A stretch of DNA of 64,000 bases from Cunninghamella blakesleeana (lineage: Eukaryota; Mucoromycota; Mucoromycetes; Mucorales; Cunninghamellaceae): positions 3,093,501 through 3,157,500 of the forward strand of contig JAFCIZ010000005.1 in the NCBI GenBank assembly GCA_017871115.1. The letters are read 5' to 3'. The position numbers and the translations under genes are program-made. Shown piece by piece: positions 37,001 to 49,264 of the stretch. The notes beneath the pieces are model-generated. The model made no database searches, was not told the origin of the DNA, and was given only the letters and a program-made list of their open reading frames with translations. Position 1 is the stretch's first letter. Each line of letters opens with the position of its first letter.

Positions 37001-37754
37001 ATTATGTTTACTATTGGCTGTTTTGCTTTTATTTACTTCCTTGAACATTGGAAACTACCTCAAGTATTATTAGCAATTGTCGCTATAAGTTCTATTCAAC
37101 GGTTCATTTTTAAGAGTATTACCCTTTGTTTAACAAGGGAGTTTTATCATGATCAATCCCATTTGGCTTGGTGGACAGGGAAATGGCTTGGAAGAAAGGT
37201 AATAAAATAGTATAAGATAAAATATAACGAAGTAAAATAAAATGAAAAAAAAAAAATTAAAGCGCGTAGTACTTGTTATTAATATGCTCTTTTATTATTT
37301 TTACATTTTATTTTTTATTTAGCTTGGTTGGTATGTCTTAACACAGCCTTTTAGAGAATATATATGCAAAATCATAGAAATGGGACAATTTTCAATTGAT
37401 TTTATCATCATACATATGATATTACTGGTACTTTTCTTAATTTGTTTAATTCCAAATGTTGATCAATACCATTCTTGGATATTATTTTGGACAAAAAAGC
37501 CTAAAAAGACATTTATATATAACTCAAAGAAACAAAAGAAACACCAACAGCATACAGTGATTACAAGCACTATTAACTATGGTAGTTTTTACACCATTCG
37601 TCAAAAGAAAACGCGTAGACGAGTCGCTTTTATTTATGGATTTTTATTTGTTTGTATTGTTACATTCATGTTGGTATTATTCATTGCACCTTCTTATTTA
37701 GGACCTACTTATTTTAAACCTTTAGACTCATTATTTAAATCCATACCCATTTAA
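31020..37754 (+). CDS. FKS1: 1,3-beta-glucan synthase catalytic subunit (FKS)
   Basis: Integral plasma-membrane enzyme (GT48) that polymerises UDP-glucose into cell-wall 1,3-beta-glucan; Rho1 is the known regulatory subunit. Six exons: 31020-31099, 31194-31375, 31527-34057, 34148-35524, 35615-37198, 37323-37754; 2061 residues. A long Asn/Gln/Ser-rich N-terminus is followed by the FKS1 domain, a first membrane cluster, the large cytosolic catalytic region ([94 protein letters not shown]-type block), and a second membrane cluster. The normally conserved WGEANQxRF block reads WSEMSVLRF. The echinocandin hot-spot 1 equivalent is FLALSFKDP (residues 782-790) and hot-spot 2 is WIRFYRTY (from 1731). 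No break is seen. Confidence 0.96.
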
Positions 37755-37992
37755 AAAAAAGTTATATATACCCACATATTAGTATATATACATATATATA
37801 TATAGATTTAAAGTTATAATAATATAAACACGTACATAAATTATGACATTAATATATAAAAAAAAATTATAGATATAGAAATAAATTATAGTTCAATTTA
37901 TCGTTTTTTTTATTATACATTTTTTTATTTTATGTATCAATGGATCTATAATTAATGTAAAAAAACCGGCTAGTGCCAAGGTTATCCCCTTT

Positions 37993-40207
37993 TTAATTTC
38001 CTTGAATCTTTTTCACTCTCCCTTTCCATAATTCATTCTTGATAATATACTTTTGTATTTTTCCGGTACTAGTTTTTGGTAGACTATCAATGAAAACTAC
38101 TTTTGATGGACACTATAAAATAAATAAAGAAGAAATAGTTTGAATAAAAAGATAAATGTGTAATTATCAATTGTTATCATCATACAAAAAACAAAAAACA
38201 CCATCTCAGTTGTCATTACCACGAAAAATAAACATCAGACTAATTTTATTATTTTATATTATTTACCTTATAACCTGCTAAATTTCTTCTACAATGAGCA
38301 ATGACTTCCTTTTCGCTGATAGGTTGATCTTTGTTTCTTAATACAATATATATTACAGGCCGTTCTCCCCATTTGTCATCTGGACCACCAATACAAGCAC
38401 TATATACATATACATATATATATTTATATACTTTCCTTTTAGAATATATATTATTTTATTTTATTTATTCCAATATTTTACCATTCAGATACTTGTTCTA
38501 ATTGGACAACAACACTTTCGACTTCAAGTGAACTAATATTTTCACCACCAGAGACAACAACATCTTTAGCACGATCAACAATTTCCATGACACCATCGGG
38601 GTGACGACGACCGAGATCGCCGGTATGAAAATAACCATGACGGAAAGCCTTTTTTGTTTCTTCAGGATTTTTATAATATCCTTTCATATTGATATTACCA
38701 GAAAATGCGACTTCACCAACTGTTTGACCATCGTTAGGAACATCTTTCCCATTTTCATCAAGAACACGTACTTCGTCTGTAACAATCGTATTATAGCCTG
38801 CTCTTGCCATTTTTGTATATTTTAATTCATCATCCTTTTCTTGATTTAAATGCCAAGGCTCATACGACATAACATTAGGACCATATGTTTCTGTCAATCC
38901 ATATACCTGCGTAATTTGAATATTGTATTTATGTAATCTCTTCACTAAAGTACTTGATAAAGCAGCTCCACCACTAATAACTTTAACAGGTTGAGATAAT
39001 ACTGTTGCATTAGGATGATTACAGAGCTCGTTCTGTACTGTTGGAGCGCCATTATAATGCGTAACACCATCCTTTAATAAATGTTTCCAAATTAATCCAT
39101 AATCCATTTTATCAAACATAATTTGAGTGCCTCCTACTGCAGCCATAGCCCAAGCAAACCCCTATTTTATTTTATTTTTATTTTTTTTTAGAAAAATAGC
39201 AATAGTTATAATAATCATATTAAATAATAGTAATAATAATAATAATAACAATTCATTCCTATTGTTTTCTTTTTTTTTTTTTTTTTTACTATGACTATTT
39301 ATTTACCCATCCGTTACAATGGAATAAAGGAGAAGTCCATAATAATCGACTTGAAGAAGATAATTCACAATGAATACACATACTTAAAGAGACTAAATAA
39401 GCACCACGGTAAGTTACCATGACACCTTTGGGTTTACCCGTTGAACCACTAGTATAATTGATAGATATAGTTTTATTTTCATCTTTAGTAAGAGGTAAGT
39501 CTTTCCAAGCGATAACGCCTTGTTGTTTAGATAAAGCTAATAAGTTTTCGTAAGGATTAGTACGAATATCAACATCATCTTCAAAGATAAGAGTAGGTAC
39601 ATTAGAAGTCACTTGTTTAGAAAGTTGACCAGTTTCCAAATAGGTTTTATGAGTAATCACTAAAGAGCAACCTGAATGTTCAACCACATAATCAATTTCT
39701 GGTGCTGCTAATCTTGTATTTATAGGCACCATCACACATCCTGCTGAAGGAATAGCATAAAAGGATTCTATGACGGGAGAAAGATTACTACATAAAATGC
39801 CTACCCTATCACCTTCTTTTAATCCATACTGCTTTATTAAACCAGTTGCTAGCTGCTGTACTCTTTCTGTTAATTGTCTGTAGCTATATTGAATACCCGT
39901 GTGACCAATAACAGCTGTTTTGTTTGTATACACCATAGCACTTCGAAGTAAAAAACGAATAGGATCCATAGGCGTAATATAAGGCACCTGTTCTTGATCT
40001 CTTTCTAATCTTACTAAAAATAATATATATATATATAAAATTAGATGTATTAATGAGATTCATAAAAGGTTTATATACATTTATGTTTTACTTACAAGAT
40101 TCAATAAATTCACGATCAGAAATATCATTATTTCCAGTAGATAAGTGATTCGATATAGAGGAAAGACGCTGACTAGCTTTATTGCTTAAATTATTAATGT
40201 TTGTCAT
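37993..40207 (-). CDS. AMP-forming acyl-CoA synthetase/ligase
   Basis: ANL-superfamily enzyme that activates a carboxylic acid with ATP and joins it to CoA. Exons (minus): 40096-40207, 39307-40013, 38482-39161, 38267-38399, 37993-38112; 583 residues. Motifs: P-loop TSGSTGKPKG (225-234), the block SPLFHCNGW, YGLTETYGP, the hinge FHTGDLGRRHPDG, KDVVVSGGENISSLEVE, and the catalytic-lysine motif PKTSTGKIQK near the C-terminus. The FHCNGW block and the overall pattern are like the plant AAE/peroxisomal medium-chain or benzoate-type ligases and bacterial fatty-acid CoA ligases, rather than long-chain Faa1-type enzymes. The end (KKIQGN) is not a PTS1 signal. The substrate cannot be read from sequence. 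Convergent with FKS, 238 bp apart. Confidence 0.93.
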
Positions 40208-41029
40208 TATCAATTAGAAATAAACAAATAAATAAATAATAAAGTGAAAAAGGAAAAGAAGAGAGGTGAAAAAAAGGAACCTTTTACTAATTTGTGAGAA
40301 AAAAAAATGTACCTTAAATAAAGAAAGCTAAAATTTAAATTCAGTTTACTGTTATTGGACAAAGTTTATCAAATATGCCGATCTTATTTTTTAATGTGGA
40401 AATTTAATAATAATTTTATATACCGCTTAAGCCAAATGATTTTATTTAATAAAACAAGCTTCAAAAAAGAGAAAAAAGAAAAAGAAATTGGCGATATTTA
40501 ATATTCAATAAAATAATTATTAAAATAAAAGTAACAAAAGGGAAAAAAAAAGTAAAAAAATAAAGAGAGCTTGAAAAAATAAACTTACCCAATTTAGATG
40601 ACTGAGTTGTAAAACCACTCATATCACTTTTTATATAAGATGAATAATAAATAAATAAAGGAAAATGAATATTGTGTAAAAATTTACGCTTAAAAAGTAA
40701 ATATTATTCTTTGTTTAACTTTGGTATAATTTTATAAGGTATTATCTCTTTTTTTATTAAAAAAAAAAAAAAGATATTGACTTCGTACCCTAACTATTGA
40801 GTTCATCAAAAATAGGTTAATATAAAAAATCATTGTAAACCTTTAAATTTTCGGTTGCTTCACCTAAAAATTTTACTACTTTTAAAATTTCAAATTTTTT
40901 TTAAATAATATATATATATATATATATTATTTATAATGAGGTTACCATCTTCAAAAAAAGTTCAAGTCGTTCCTTATAAGGAATCTGATATAAAAATTAA
41001 CGGTTTTGCTGAACCATTCAAAGTAGCAT

Positions 41030-41850
41030 CAAGAATAATTTTTAGTGTAAAAAGTATTTAAAAACTCTACCTCATTCAAGTGTAACAAGGACTCAGGGAA
41101 GCCAAGTATTCTTAATAACACGGATAAAAGCGATATAATTCTTTCAATGTAAAGAAGAATAAATATCTACATGACTATTTATTGCTGATGATACAATTAC
41201 TGTTTGTCATACATTACAACTAGGAGAACTTTGCATAAAAAAGTTTTTGAAAAAAATTATAAAAGCGAAGAAAAAAAAATCCCAAAAGTACATAAGCATT
41301 GGACTGTGGAGAATTGGCAGAAGTTACTATGACCTGATGAATTATTGTTTGGATTGGAAATAATTTCTAATAGTGAAAGGGTGTTATATAAAAAGAATGA
41401 AGTATATTAGCTACCTCGTCTAAAACTTAGGCTTCAGTGCAGTAGGAATCTCAAGATGGTATGAGAAAACGCCTGGTACAATAAAAAAATAAAGTTAGGT
41501 ATATTTGAAAGGGAGAGCAAGAAAAAACGTGTTCAAAATATGCCTCAAAGAGTTTCATCGAAATTTCTTATGACGATCTCTTGATGGCGTTTATTCAAGT
41601 ATGACAACAGCTATTTATTGTAGGGAAGTAATACACTAATTTATTCAAATAGAATAGCAAAAAATTGAGTTTAGGATCATGAAGTTGAAAGGTTACTTGA
41701 CAAGTAAGGCCTCCGATTTAAACTCCATTGAAAATTTATGGAAGGGAGCAAAGAATGGTATTCATTCCAAGTTTAATCCGGGAATGGATATAAACAAACT
41801 TCAAGAAGTAGTAAAAAAACACAATATAGCTTAGATCTATCCAACTGAAA
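41030..41850 (+). pseudogene. Decayed Tc1/mariner-family transposase
   Basis: Fragments on the plus strand in several frames keep the order of a Tc1/mariner transposase. A helix-turn-helix end resembles HSSVTRTQGR (about 41068-41105). A central KHWTVENWQKLL is followed by a stop and then PDE (about 41291-41342), matching the family's W-x-DE region with a tryptophan or serine codon turned to TGA. The C-terminal signature reads ASDLNSIENLWKGAKNGI (about 41709-41762), like the canonical SPDLNPIENLW. Several stops and frame changes make it non-functional. I could not identify terminal inverted repeats or TA target duplications, so the outer borders are approximate. Recent function is very unlikely. 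Confidence 0.8.
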
Positions 41851-43705
41851 TCATTTATTAAAAACAGTACCTGGATGTATGAAAGTAATAATTGATATTA
41901 ACGCCGGACCGACTAGATGATGAAGGTTGTCATGATATTTTTATTATTTTACTAAATTTATTTATAAATAATTATGCTATAAGTATGAAAGCTAGATATG
42001 ATAAATAAAATGCACTCTTTAGTATTTTTATCGAGTATTTATTGTAAAGTTATTTGAAATCGTTATTTTTAAAAATAGCACTTGGAATTTCATAAAGTAC
42101 ATTACTTTGATAGATGCTATATGTGCGTACATTCAGGCAATATAACCATAGTTAGAAACAGTAATATTAAATGGGTAGTGTTCAACAAAAAAATAATTCA
42201 AACTGATTTATATATATGAAATTTAAAGTATATTAATAGATGAAAAATAATGAGTGTAGCTAGAAAACCACTTGTATCTTTTTTTATTGGTTGGCGAATT
42301 ATTATTAAATGTGCTTAATTCATCTTATTCATGTACTGCTTTCTCAAGTGATGTGAAAGAATTTTTTCATAGAATATAAATAAAAGAGTAATTGATAACT
42401 ATTATTAAAATAAAGTAGTATATAGTCAGAATAAAATTACACGAAGTTTCATAAAACTACAATATACTGTATATTTTACAAGGTTTTTTTTACCTGTTTG
42501 AAAACTCACCAAACCTTATATTTAAAAAAACATATGTAGATATCTATTAGAATAAACAGAATTTAGAACTTTTTGAACCCTTTTTTAAAACTTAAAAAAA
42601 AAATCAGGATTACGTATAAATCACTTTATTTAGTAGTTTAATAAACCAAAGCTTCGTTTTGATTTTATTTTATTGTCTTTTAACTCATGAAAAAATACCT
42701 TACTTTTTTAGTTATAAATATTATAGTAACAATAATACTTGTGATGTTAAAAAAAAAAAAAGAATCAAAATATTAAACAGGTTTTTTTTTATTAATAAAC
42801 TTCGATGAAAAAAAAAGTTTATTTTTATGTTCTTTTTATTAATATTGATTGAGAATAAAAAACAAAAGAGCTTTATTTATATTTCGTTTGAAGAATAAAT
42901 ATATAGTTATATATATATATATATATGTTATATATTTTGGATTTCACTTTTTAAATAATAGGAGTACATCATATATGTTAGCCTATTCTCCTTAACGATC
43001 ATATCCAAGTATTTATTATTGGATGTTTTAAGGCCATCTCGTTGTTAACTACTTTTTTCGTTAACTGTAACAATAATAATAATAAAATAAATATTCTTGT
43101 TATTTATTTTCAGGGATTGATTGTGATTACTATAATAGTCAATTGTTCCATTGTAACAAACATCGGGTACCAAGGTTCCGTTGTCATGGTGCCAAAATAA
43201 ATGAGCGTCTTTTTATATTCTCCTTTCGAAAACATAATATATAGCTTTCGCTAAAAAAATAAAAAGAAAAGTTATCTTGTTTCGATAAAACAGTTTTTTT
43301 TTTATTTATGCAAATTACTTAATAAAGGCTATGAAACATCAAAAATTGCATAATAAATATATTAGGGAAAGTACCCTCATCTGATTTAATCGAATGGCAT
43401 ATTCGTTTTCTTATTTAAATACGTAAATGAGAATTTGGAAACTAAAGAGATGGATGTGGAAAAAAATTTCGATTGACCAAATATAGCAGGTGTCTATTAT
43501 GTTGTCTTATTTTTTCGATGACTTTCCTTTTGTCAATAATTTAGTATACAGTTATAAACTCTTTTCATACTCTCGCGGAAGTAAATTTAAAATAGATCGA
43601 AAGTTTCAACTATCATGGTTACACAAACATTGAGAAAGCTTCAATGATCTAGTTTTTCTCTCCCTCTCCTTAAAATATTGTAAATAGAACCCACCTCTCG
43701 CTCAT

Positions 43706-43735
43706 AATAATAATAATAATAATAATAATAATAGT
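43706..43735. repeat. (AAT)n microsatellite
   Basis: About ten ATA/AAT triplets in the gene-poor block. Confidence 0.8.
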
Positions 43736-45402
43736 AAATCTTGGTCTGTGCTATAAAGTGCTTAGAATTACTTGCATAGAATTATCACATCAAATCAATA
43801 TAATATGACATGAAGGAATAACTTTATATCCTCCTTATATGTATAAAACATTATAAACAGTACATATTTAATCAAGTCCTTTGTATTCAAAACTTCAAAA
43901 AATTTCAAAGAATAAAAAATGAAAAAATAAGTATCTTTTCATTTAGAATCAGAACAAAAAGCAAAACTCAAAAAAAAAAAAAAAACAATTATAATTACAT
44001 TTAGCTATAATTGGCAAGTATGATAACCTATCAGCAGCATGTTACTATTTCGCTAACAACAACCGAAAAAAAAAAAAAGAAAAAAAAAAAACGTTCTACT
44101 ATTTTTTCTCAATACGTATTAATTCTTGTCTTTGTTAATTGTTTTATATTATTGGATAAATATATAGATATATATATATGTGTGTGTAAAAATAGGAGCA
44201 TATAATAATAATAATAACAACAATATATAAACTTGATTGTGTTTTTTTAATGTGTATGTAGTATTTTAAGCATATGGAAATTTAAGCTAGTTAAAAAAGA
44301 ATAAATAAATGAATATTAAGGAGGAATAAAAAGGACAATAAAATCAGACTGTACACAATAAGGGATAATGAAAAGAAATCTTATTTCCCCAATCATCTCC
44401 CTTCAAAATAGAATATTTTTTTAAAGTTTATTTATTATCGTTCAAAAAGTAAAAAAAAAAATCATTTACAATACTATATATATGATAAGAAGAAAAGATA
44501 TGTACTCATTAATTTTTTTATACAGTTACCAAATATATTTTTATTTTCATTTTTAACAATATGATATTTCTTTTTAAAAAAACAAACAGTCTCAATACAT
44601 AATAAACAGGTATCATGGTCGAGGATCATAGTCGAGGATATTAAGAAAGAAAGATGTATAAAAAATATAGAAATGCAAAAAGCGCGAGGTAGTATTTTTT
44701 TTAGGTTCATAAAAGTAAGACAGAACTTGTTTATGTTTATTAATTTTTACCTTTGCTTTTATTTATATATATACATATAAATCCAATAGTTTGATTTATA
44801 TATTCTTATTTTAAATAAGAATATTGTATAACAAAAATAGTATAAATTATAGTTTATAATATTTATTTATTCATGATTGATTGATGTATATATACATTCA
44901 GTTATAATCATCTTTTTCTCTCTCTTTCTCACTCACTTTCATTTTTTCTCTTCTTCTTTAATGGTTTCCCCTATTTATAACTCCGTCGTAGGCCTCTATA
45001 ATATTACCCCTGAGTGTGTGTGCGTATCTGTTTTTGTATAATGCTCTCAAATATAGACTGAATATTCATTCTTTCTTTTCTCCATCTGGCCTCGTTTAAC
45101 CCTGTTTTTTTTTTTATCAGTATAAATAAATAATAATAAATAAGATGTCCCTATATCTTATTTTTATTCCGTTATTTTTTCTTCTCCCTGGGAAAAAAAA
45201 AAAGAAAAAAAAAAATCATTTGAAATTAAAATAAAAAGTTAATAACTTTTGTTCTTTTTTTTCTCTTTTTCCTTTTTTTTTTTTTTTTTTTTTACATTTT
45301 CATATCCATTTTTATTTTATTTTATACTTTTATTACATTATATAATATATTATACATTACAATAGATAAAAAATAAATAAATAATTATCAAAAATTAATA
45401 TC

Positions 45403-47626
45403 ATGGAAACAGACCATTCACGTCAGGCATACACATCAATGATGAAGTTTACAATTGATGGTAGACCTTATATAAAAGTAATAATCATCATCACCTTTTA
45501 TAAAAATTAAAATTATAAAGATAATAGGCCATATAACTGACTAATAAATGGTGTTTTAATTTATTTTATTAAATCAGGACATACATGATTTATTTGCAGC
45601 ATTAATAGTTCAAATTCCATTAAGTACACATCGTTATTTATTTAGAAATTACAACAACACATTTTCTTGTGAAGAAGCCATTGCAGCATTAGGATCATTA
45701 AGATTTTCACATACAGTCCGTACACCTGATCCAAATGATCCATCACGCTTTACTCGTACAACTACTACAACTACATTTAATATGGCAAAAGATATGGCAA
45801 AGGCATTATGTCAACAATTTCAAAGCTGTCGTCTTATTCAAAATGCCGTAGATGCTACTAATTCTAATATCAGTGATCGTACTATTTGGCAATTAACACC
45901 TAAAGGGTTATGTGTATTGCAAGATTTTTGCGTTCGTACTGAAGTAGACATGGCAATGATGAGAAAATATTTTGTTGATATTCGCCCTATTCAATTAGTT
46001 AGGTTAGAACGTCATGGGGATGACGATCAAATCTTGGTTGGTAGACAACATATTTCTTTAATTTTTATGGTTATGGTTTCTTCTTTACCTATGGATGATA
46101 CAACAAATAATAATAGTAATAATAATAGCAATAATAGTAGCCAACATTTACCTGTGCCACCTTTATCAAAGTCTTCTTCTGCTAAAAAAGATGGTAATAC
46201 TAATAATAGTAACAATAATGTTGGTTCGTCAGGTTCATCAGTTTCTTCTTCTGGATCCTCTGGTAGTTCTTCCTCTCCTTCTACTTTAGCCCCTTTTACT
46301 ATGTCTACTCATGTGGTGAATGGTGATTCTAGAGTACAGTTGTTAGGTAATTATTTACTTACATTATCTGCTAAAAATGGTAAAAATCCTTCTGCTAATG
46401 CTGCCATGGCTGCCAATAGTAATATTAAACTAAGTAATAAAAAAATGCGCACCATCTTTTCTACCCAATTGGCTTGTGATTGGTTAATCGATTATAGTAC
46501 GGTTAGTTCTTATGAAGAAGGGGAGGTGTTACTAAGTGAATTCATTAAATATGGTTGGCTTGAATATCAAGATAGTAAATATGAAGATCAATACATTCGT
46601 ATATCAAAAAATGTTTTATTAGTAATTACTAATAAAGGCAAACAAATAATTATGGATACTCATCAACAACAACAACAATCATCTAATAAATCTAATCATC
46701 ACACACATAATAATAATAACAATAATGATAAAGATAATTTGGTAAATCAAAATCATAATAACCATAATAATGAAAATGATGAAGCTACTTTACATGAAAT
46801 ATTAAAGCAAGATCCTGAAAGTGTCATGATTACCACTACTACCACTTCAACCAACTCATCGTCTGAAAATGTATTACCAAGAAGACATAATAGTACCTCA
46901 TCCAATAATAATAGTAATAAATCGAGGCCACCTAGTGCAGCGATGGATTATTCACCACCTCCAGCCATTATTGCATCTGTTAACAAAGTTGATGTTAAAG
47001 AATCTAATGCGGTTAAATTAAAACAAATATTAGATGATGCTCAATTACGATCCCTTTTCAAGGATTTCTTACGGCAAAACTTTTGTGAAGAAAATTTAGA
47101 TTTTTGGATCGATTATTCTACTTTAAAACGTAAATTAAGAAACCAATCACCTGCTTTACCATCACAAAATCAAAAAGATTTATTAGAAGATGCATATGAT
47201 TTATGGGCAACGTACTTAAAACCAGGGGCAAGTTCAGAATTAAATGTAGAACACAGTCTTCGTCAAGAAATGGCAAGAGTAGTGAATGCAATGGTAACAG
47301 TTGTACCTACTTATGTACCAGGTACTCAATCCAATAGCAAAACAGCTTTGGTCATGTCTTCGCATTCCGTTTCTCAAGCTTTAAGAATGATTTTAAAATG
47401 GTTAGATCAAGTCAATGATCATATTTGTCGTTTAATGGCTACAGATTCGGTACCTAAATTTGCTCGTACATCTAAATATCGTAAAATTATGGAACAACGT
47501 GAAAAGGAAGAAGATATAGATATTGTGGACCTTCAGCAACAAAAATTGGATCATTTGTTTTTAGATAAAAATAATAATGATAATGATACTTCTTCTATGA
47601 ATGCTACAAGTACTATTTCTTCATAA
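45403..47626 (+). CDS. SST2: Sst2-like regulator of G-protein signalling (DEP + RGS)
   Basis: GTPase-activating protein for a heterotrimeric G-alpha subunit, tuning pheromone or nutrient signalling at the plasma membrane. Exons 45403-45477 and 45578-47626; 707 residues, near yeast Sst2 (about 698). The N-terminus has a fungal DEP-like half (DIHDLFAALIVQIPL ... RNYNNTFSCEEAIAAL). A canonical DEP domain lies near 315-385 (FSTQLACDWLIDYSTVSSYE, EFIKYGWLEYQDSKYEDQYI). The C-terminal RGS domain spans about 495-665 (LRSLFKDFLRQNFCEENLDF, WIDYSTLKRKLRN, SQALRMILKWLDQVNDHICR). Two long Asn/Ser/Gln linkers separate them. A double-DEP plus RGS layout is typical of fungal Sst2/FlbA; the chosen ATG gives a compact first exon ending in phase 0. 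Confidence 0.92.
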
Positions 47627-48191
47627 TATATTATTAACATTTTTTATTTATTTTTTTAATCTATTTTTCTCTTAAATATATACATATATATTAAAAATAA
47701 TAATAACAATAATAGTAGTAATAATAATAATTATAATAGTATCAGTTATTCTTGTTTATTTTTAATCATTTCTCTTATGCTCTCTTTTTTTATCTATATA
47801 TTTATTATTAGTATTATTATTATTTTATACAAAAAGCAAAAAAAAAAAAAACAAAGAAAAAAACTAAAACAGTATAATAAAAATAAATTGCATTTTTCCA
47901 ATAATATATTATTCTATCTTTTATTTATCTATCTTAAATTTTATTATAACAATTAGAACGAAGAGTTTTGCTAGCTACCTTATAGAAATAAAAATTGTCT
48001 GTAGTTTTTTTGACAGTTTTTTTCATTCAGTCTATCCAAGAAAACAGAATTAAAATTTTTTTAATTTCAGTTGATGGAGTTTTTTTATTTTTCTTTGCTC
48101 TTTTTTTTTTTTTTAAAAAAAAAAAAAATACTCTTAAACGTAAAATAAAAAGATATATATATATATATATAATACAATATAATATAGTATA
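47627..48191. other. Intergenic, AT-rich
   Basis: About 565 bp between the Sst2-like stop and the next ATG. It carries AAT-type repeats near 47693-47735, a T(14)A(14) block at about 48101-48128, and an AT run (about 48154-48169) close upstream of the small membrane-protein gene. No other gene seen. Confidence 0.6.
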
Positions 48192-48498
48192 ATGTCAGTA
48201 CCAGCTATATATGGAAAAATGTTTGGAGCAGGATTGTTCTTGGGAGCTGGAATGGAGCTTTTGTTAATCAAAAGTAATTATTGTATGTAACTTTAAAGAA
48301 AAAATAATAATAAATGAAAAAGTTTGATGTGTAAAATAAATTGATGGCTATATTTTATTTTACTTCTATCTAGATGAAATGTTATTAGCTTCAGAAGCAA
48401 AAGCAAGAATGAAAGAATTACAACAGGAACAAGAAGATTTAGAAAGAATAAAGCGACTTAATGCAACAAAGTCCACAACAACCTCAAATCAACAATAA
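48192..48498 (+). CDS. Small single-pass membrane protein, 71 residues
   Basis: Two exons, 48192-48282 and 48374-48498, joined across a GTATGT donor within a Tyr codon. The first half is a glycine-containing hydrophobic helix (YGKMFGAGLFLGAGMELLLI), followed by a charged helix (EAKARMKELQQEQEDLERI) and a polar tail. This size and layout (one membrane helix, then a basic/acidic helix) recalls small inner-membrane assembly factors of the respiratory chain such as SMIM4/UQCC5 or BRAWNIN-like proteins. The resemblance is in pattern only. No homology is claimed. It is coding rather than chance because the composition departs sharply from the flanks and splicing restores the frame. Confidence 0.7.
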
Positions 48499-49264
48499 AC
48501 GACATTATAAAACGTGCATACGTGTGTATATATGTTTGTGTACGTGTGTACAATATATTAATATATATATAATTCATATAAAAATATAATAAATAATATA
48601 ACTTGTAGTAGAAAAAAGTTTTAAAGGGAGGTAATGTGTATTTATAAAGATTTTTATATTTATTTATTTATTTTAAAAAGGAGAAAGTGAATAGCTTTTT
48701 TAGAGTTATTAGGAGAGATGATTTTTATGTTGTATTTTTATGTATATTTCCCTTTATTTTCTCCTTTAAAACTTATTGATATACTCATACGGTTAAATAA
48801 TAATCCATGTTGTTTTTATCATACTAGCATTAGAAGAGTTATGATGACGAAAATCACTAATAAAAATCAAAGTTTATGATAAGATAATGATAAGATAAGT
48901 TTAATTATTTATGACAGTTACAGTAAAGTTATGTCATAAATATATTTTAATATAATTCTTTATATATACATATACACACATATATATATGCAAATCCATT
49001 ACATATAAAGTATAAAGAAAGGATAACTATCTTTATTTTTAAGTTTATATCACAGCCTCACTCTTCTAATTTAAATGTAATAAGAATAATAATAGATTCT
49101 CCAAAAAGTTTAAAATTTAAGATGCTCTTATATATAAACTCCTGATTTACATGGCATTAAATCTAAATAATATAGTAAATAAAGAAGTTTAAACAATGAA
49201 AACAATTTATAAAATAACACCTATATTCTTTTTTTTTTTTCCTTTTCTTTTCTTTATTGATAAT
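48499..49264. other. Intergenic, AT-rich, between tandem genes
   Basis: About 700 bp. GTGT/ACGT-rich stretch just after the stop (about 48515-48550), then AT-rich DNA with no open frame of note. The in-frame ATG at 49196 lies in this interval and is an alternative start for the kelch gene. Confidence 0.55.

Larger units (their letters stand above)
40208..45402. other. 5.2 kb gene-poor block with transposon relics
   Basis: Largest gap in the window, between two divergent genes. It contains a decayed Tc1/mariner transposase (about 41030-41850), a short frame with a possible FLYWCH-like zinc finger (43122-43244), an ATA repeat (about 43706-43735), and homopolymer A and T runs towards the right (44060-44090, 45185-45215, 45275-45295). 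The last 400 bp before 45403 are T/C-rich and are probably the leader and promoter of the Sst2-like gene. No intact gene seen. Confidence 0.6.

Noticed and set aside
43160..43195. GGTACCAAGG / CATGGTGCC imperfect hairpin
   Set aside because: Only about 8 of 10 pairs match, and the stretch is explained as part of the possible zinc-finger frame.
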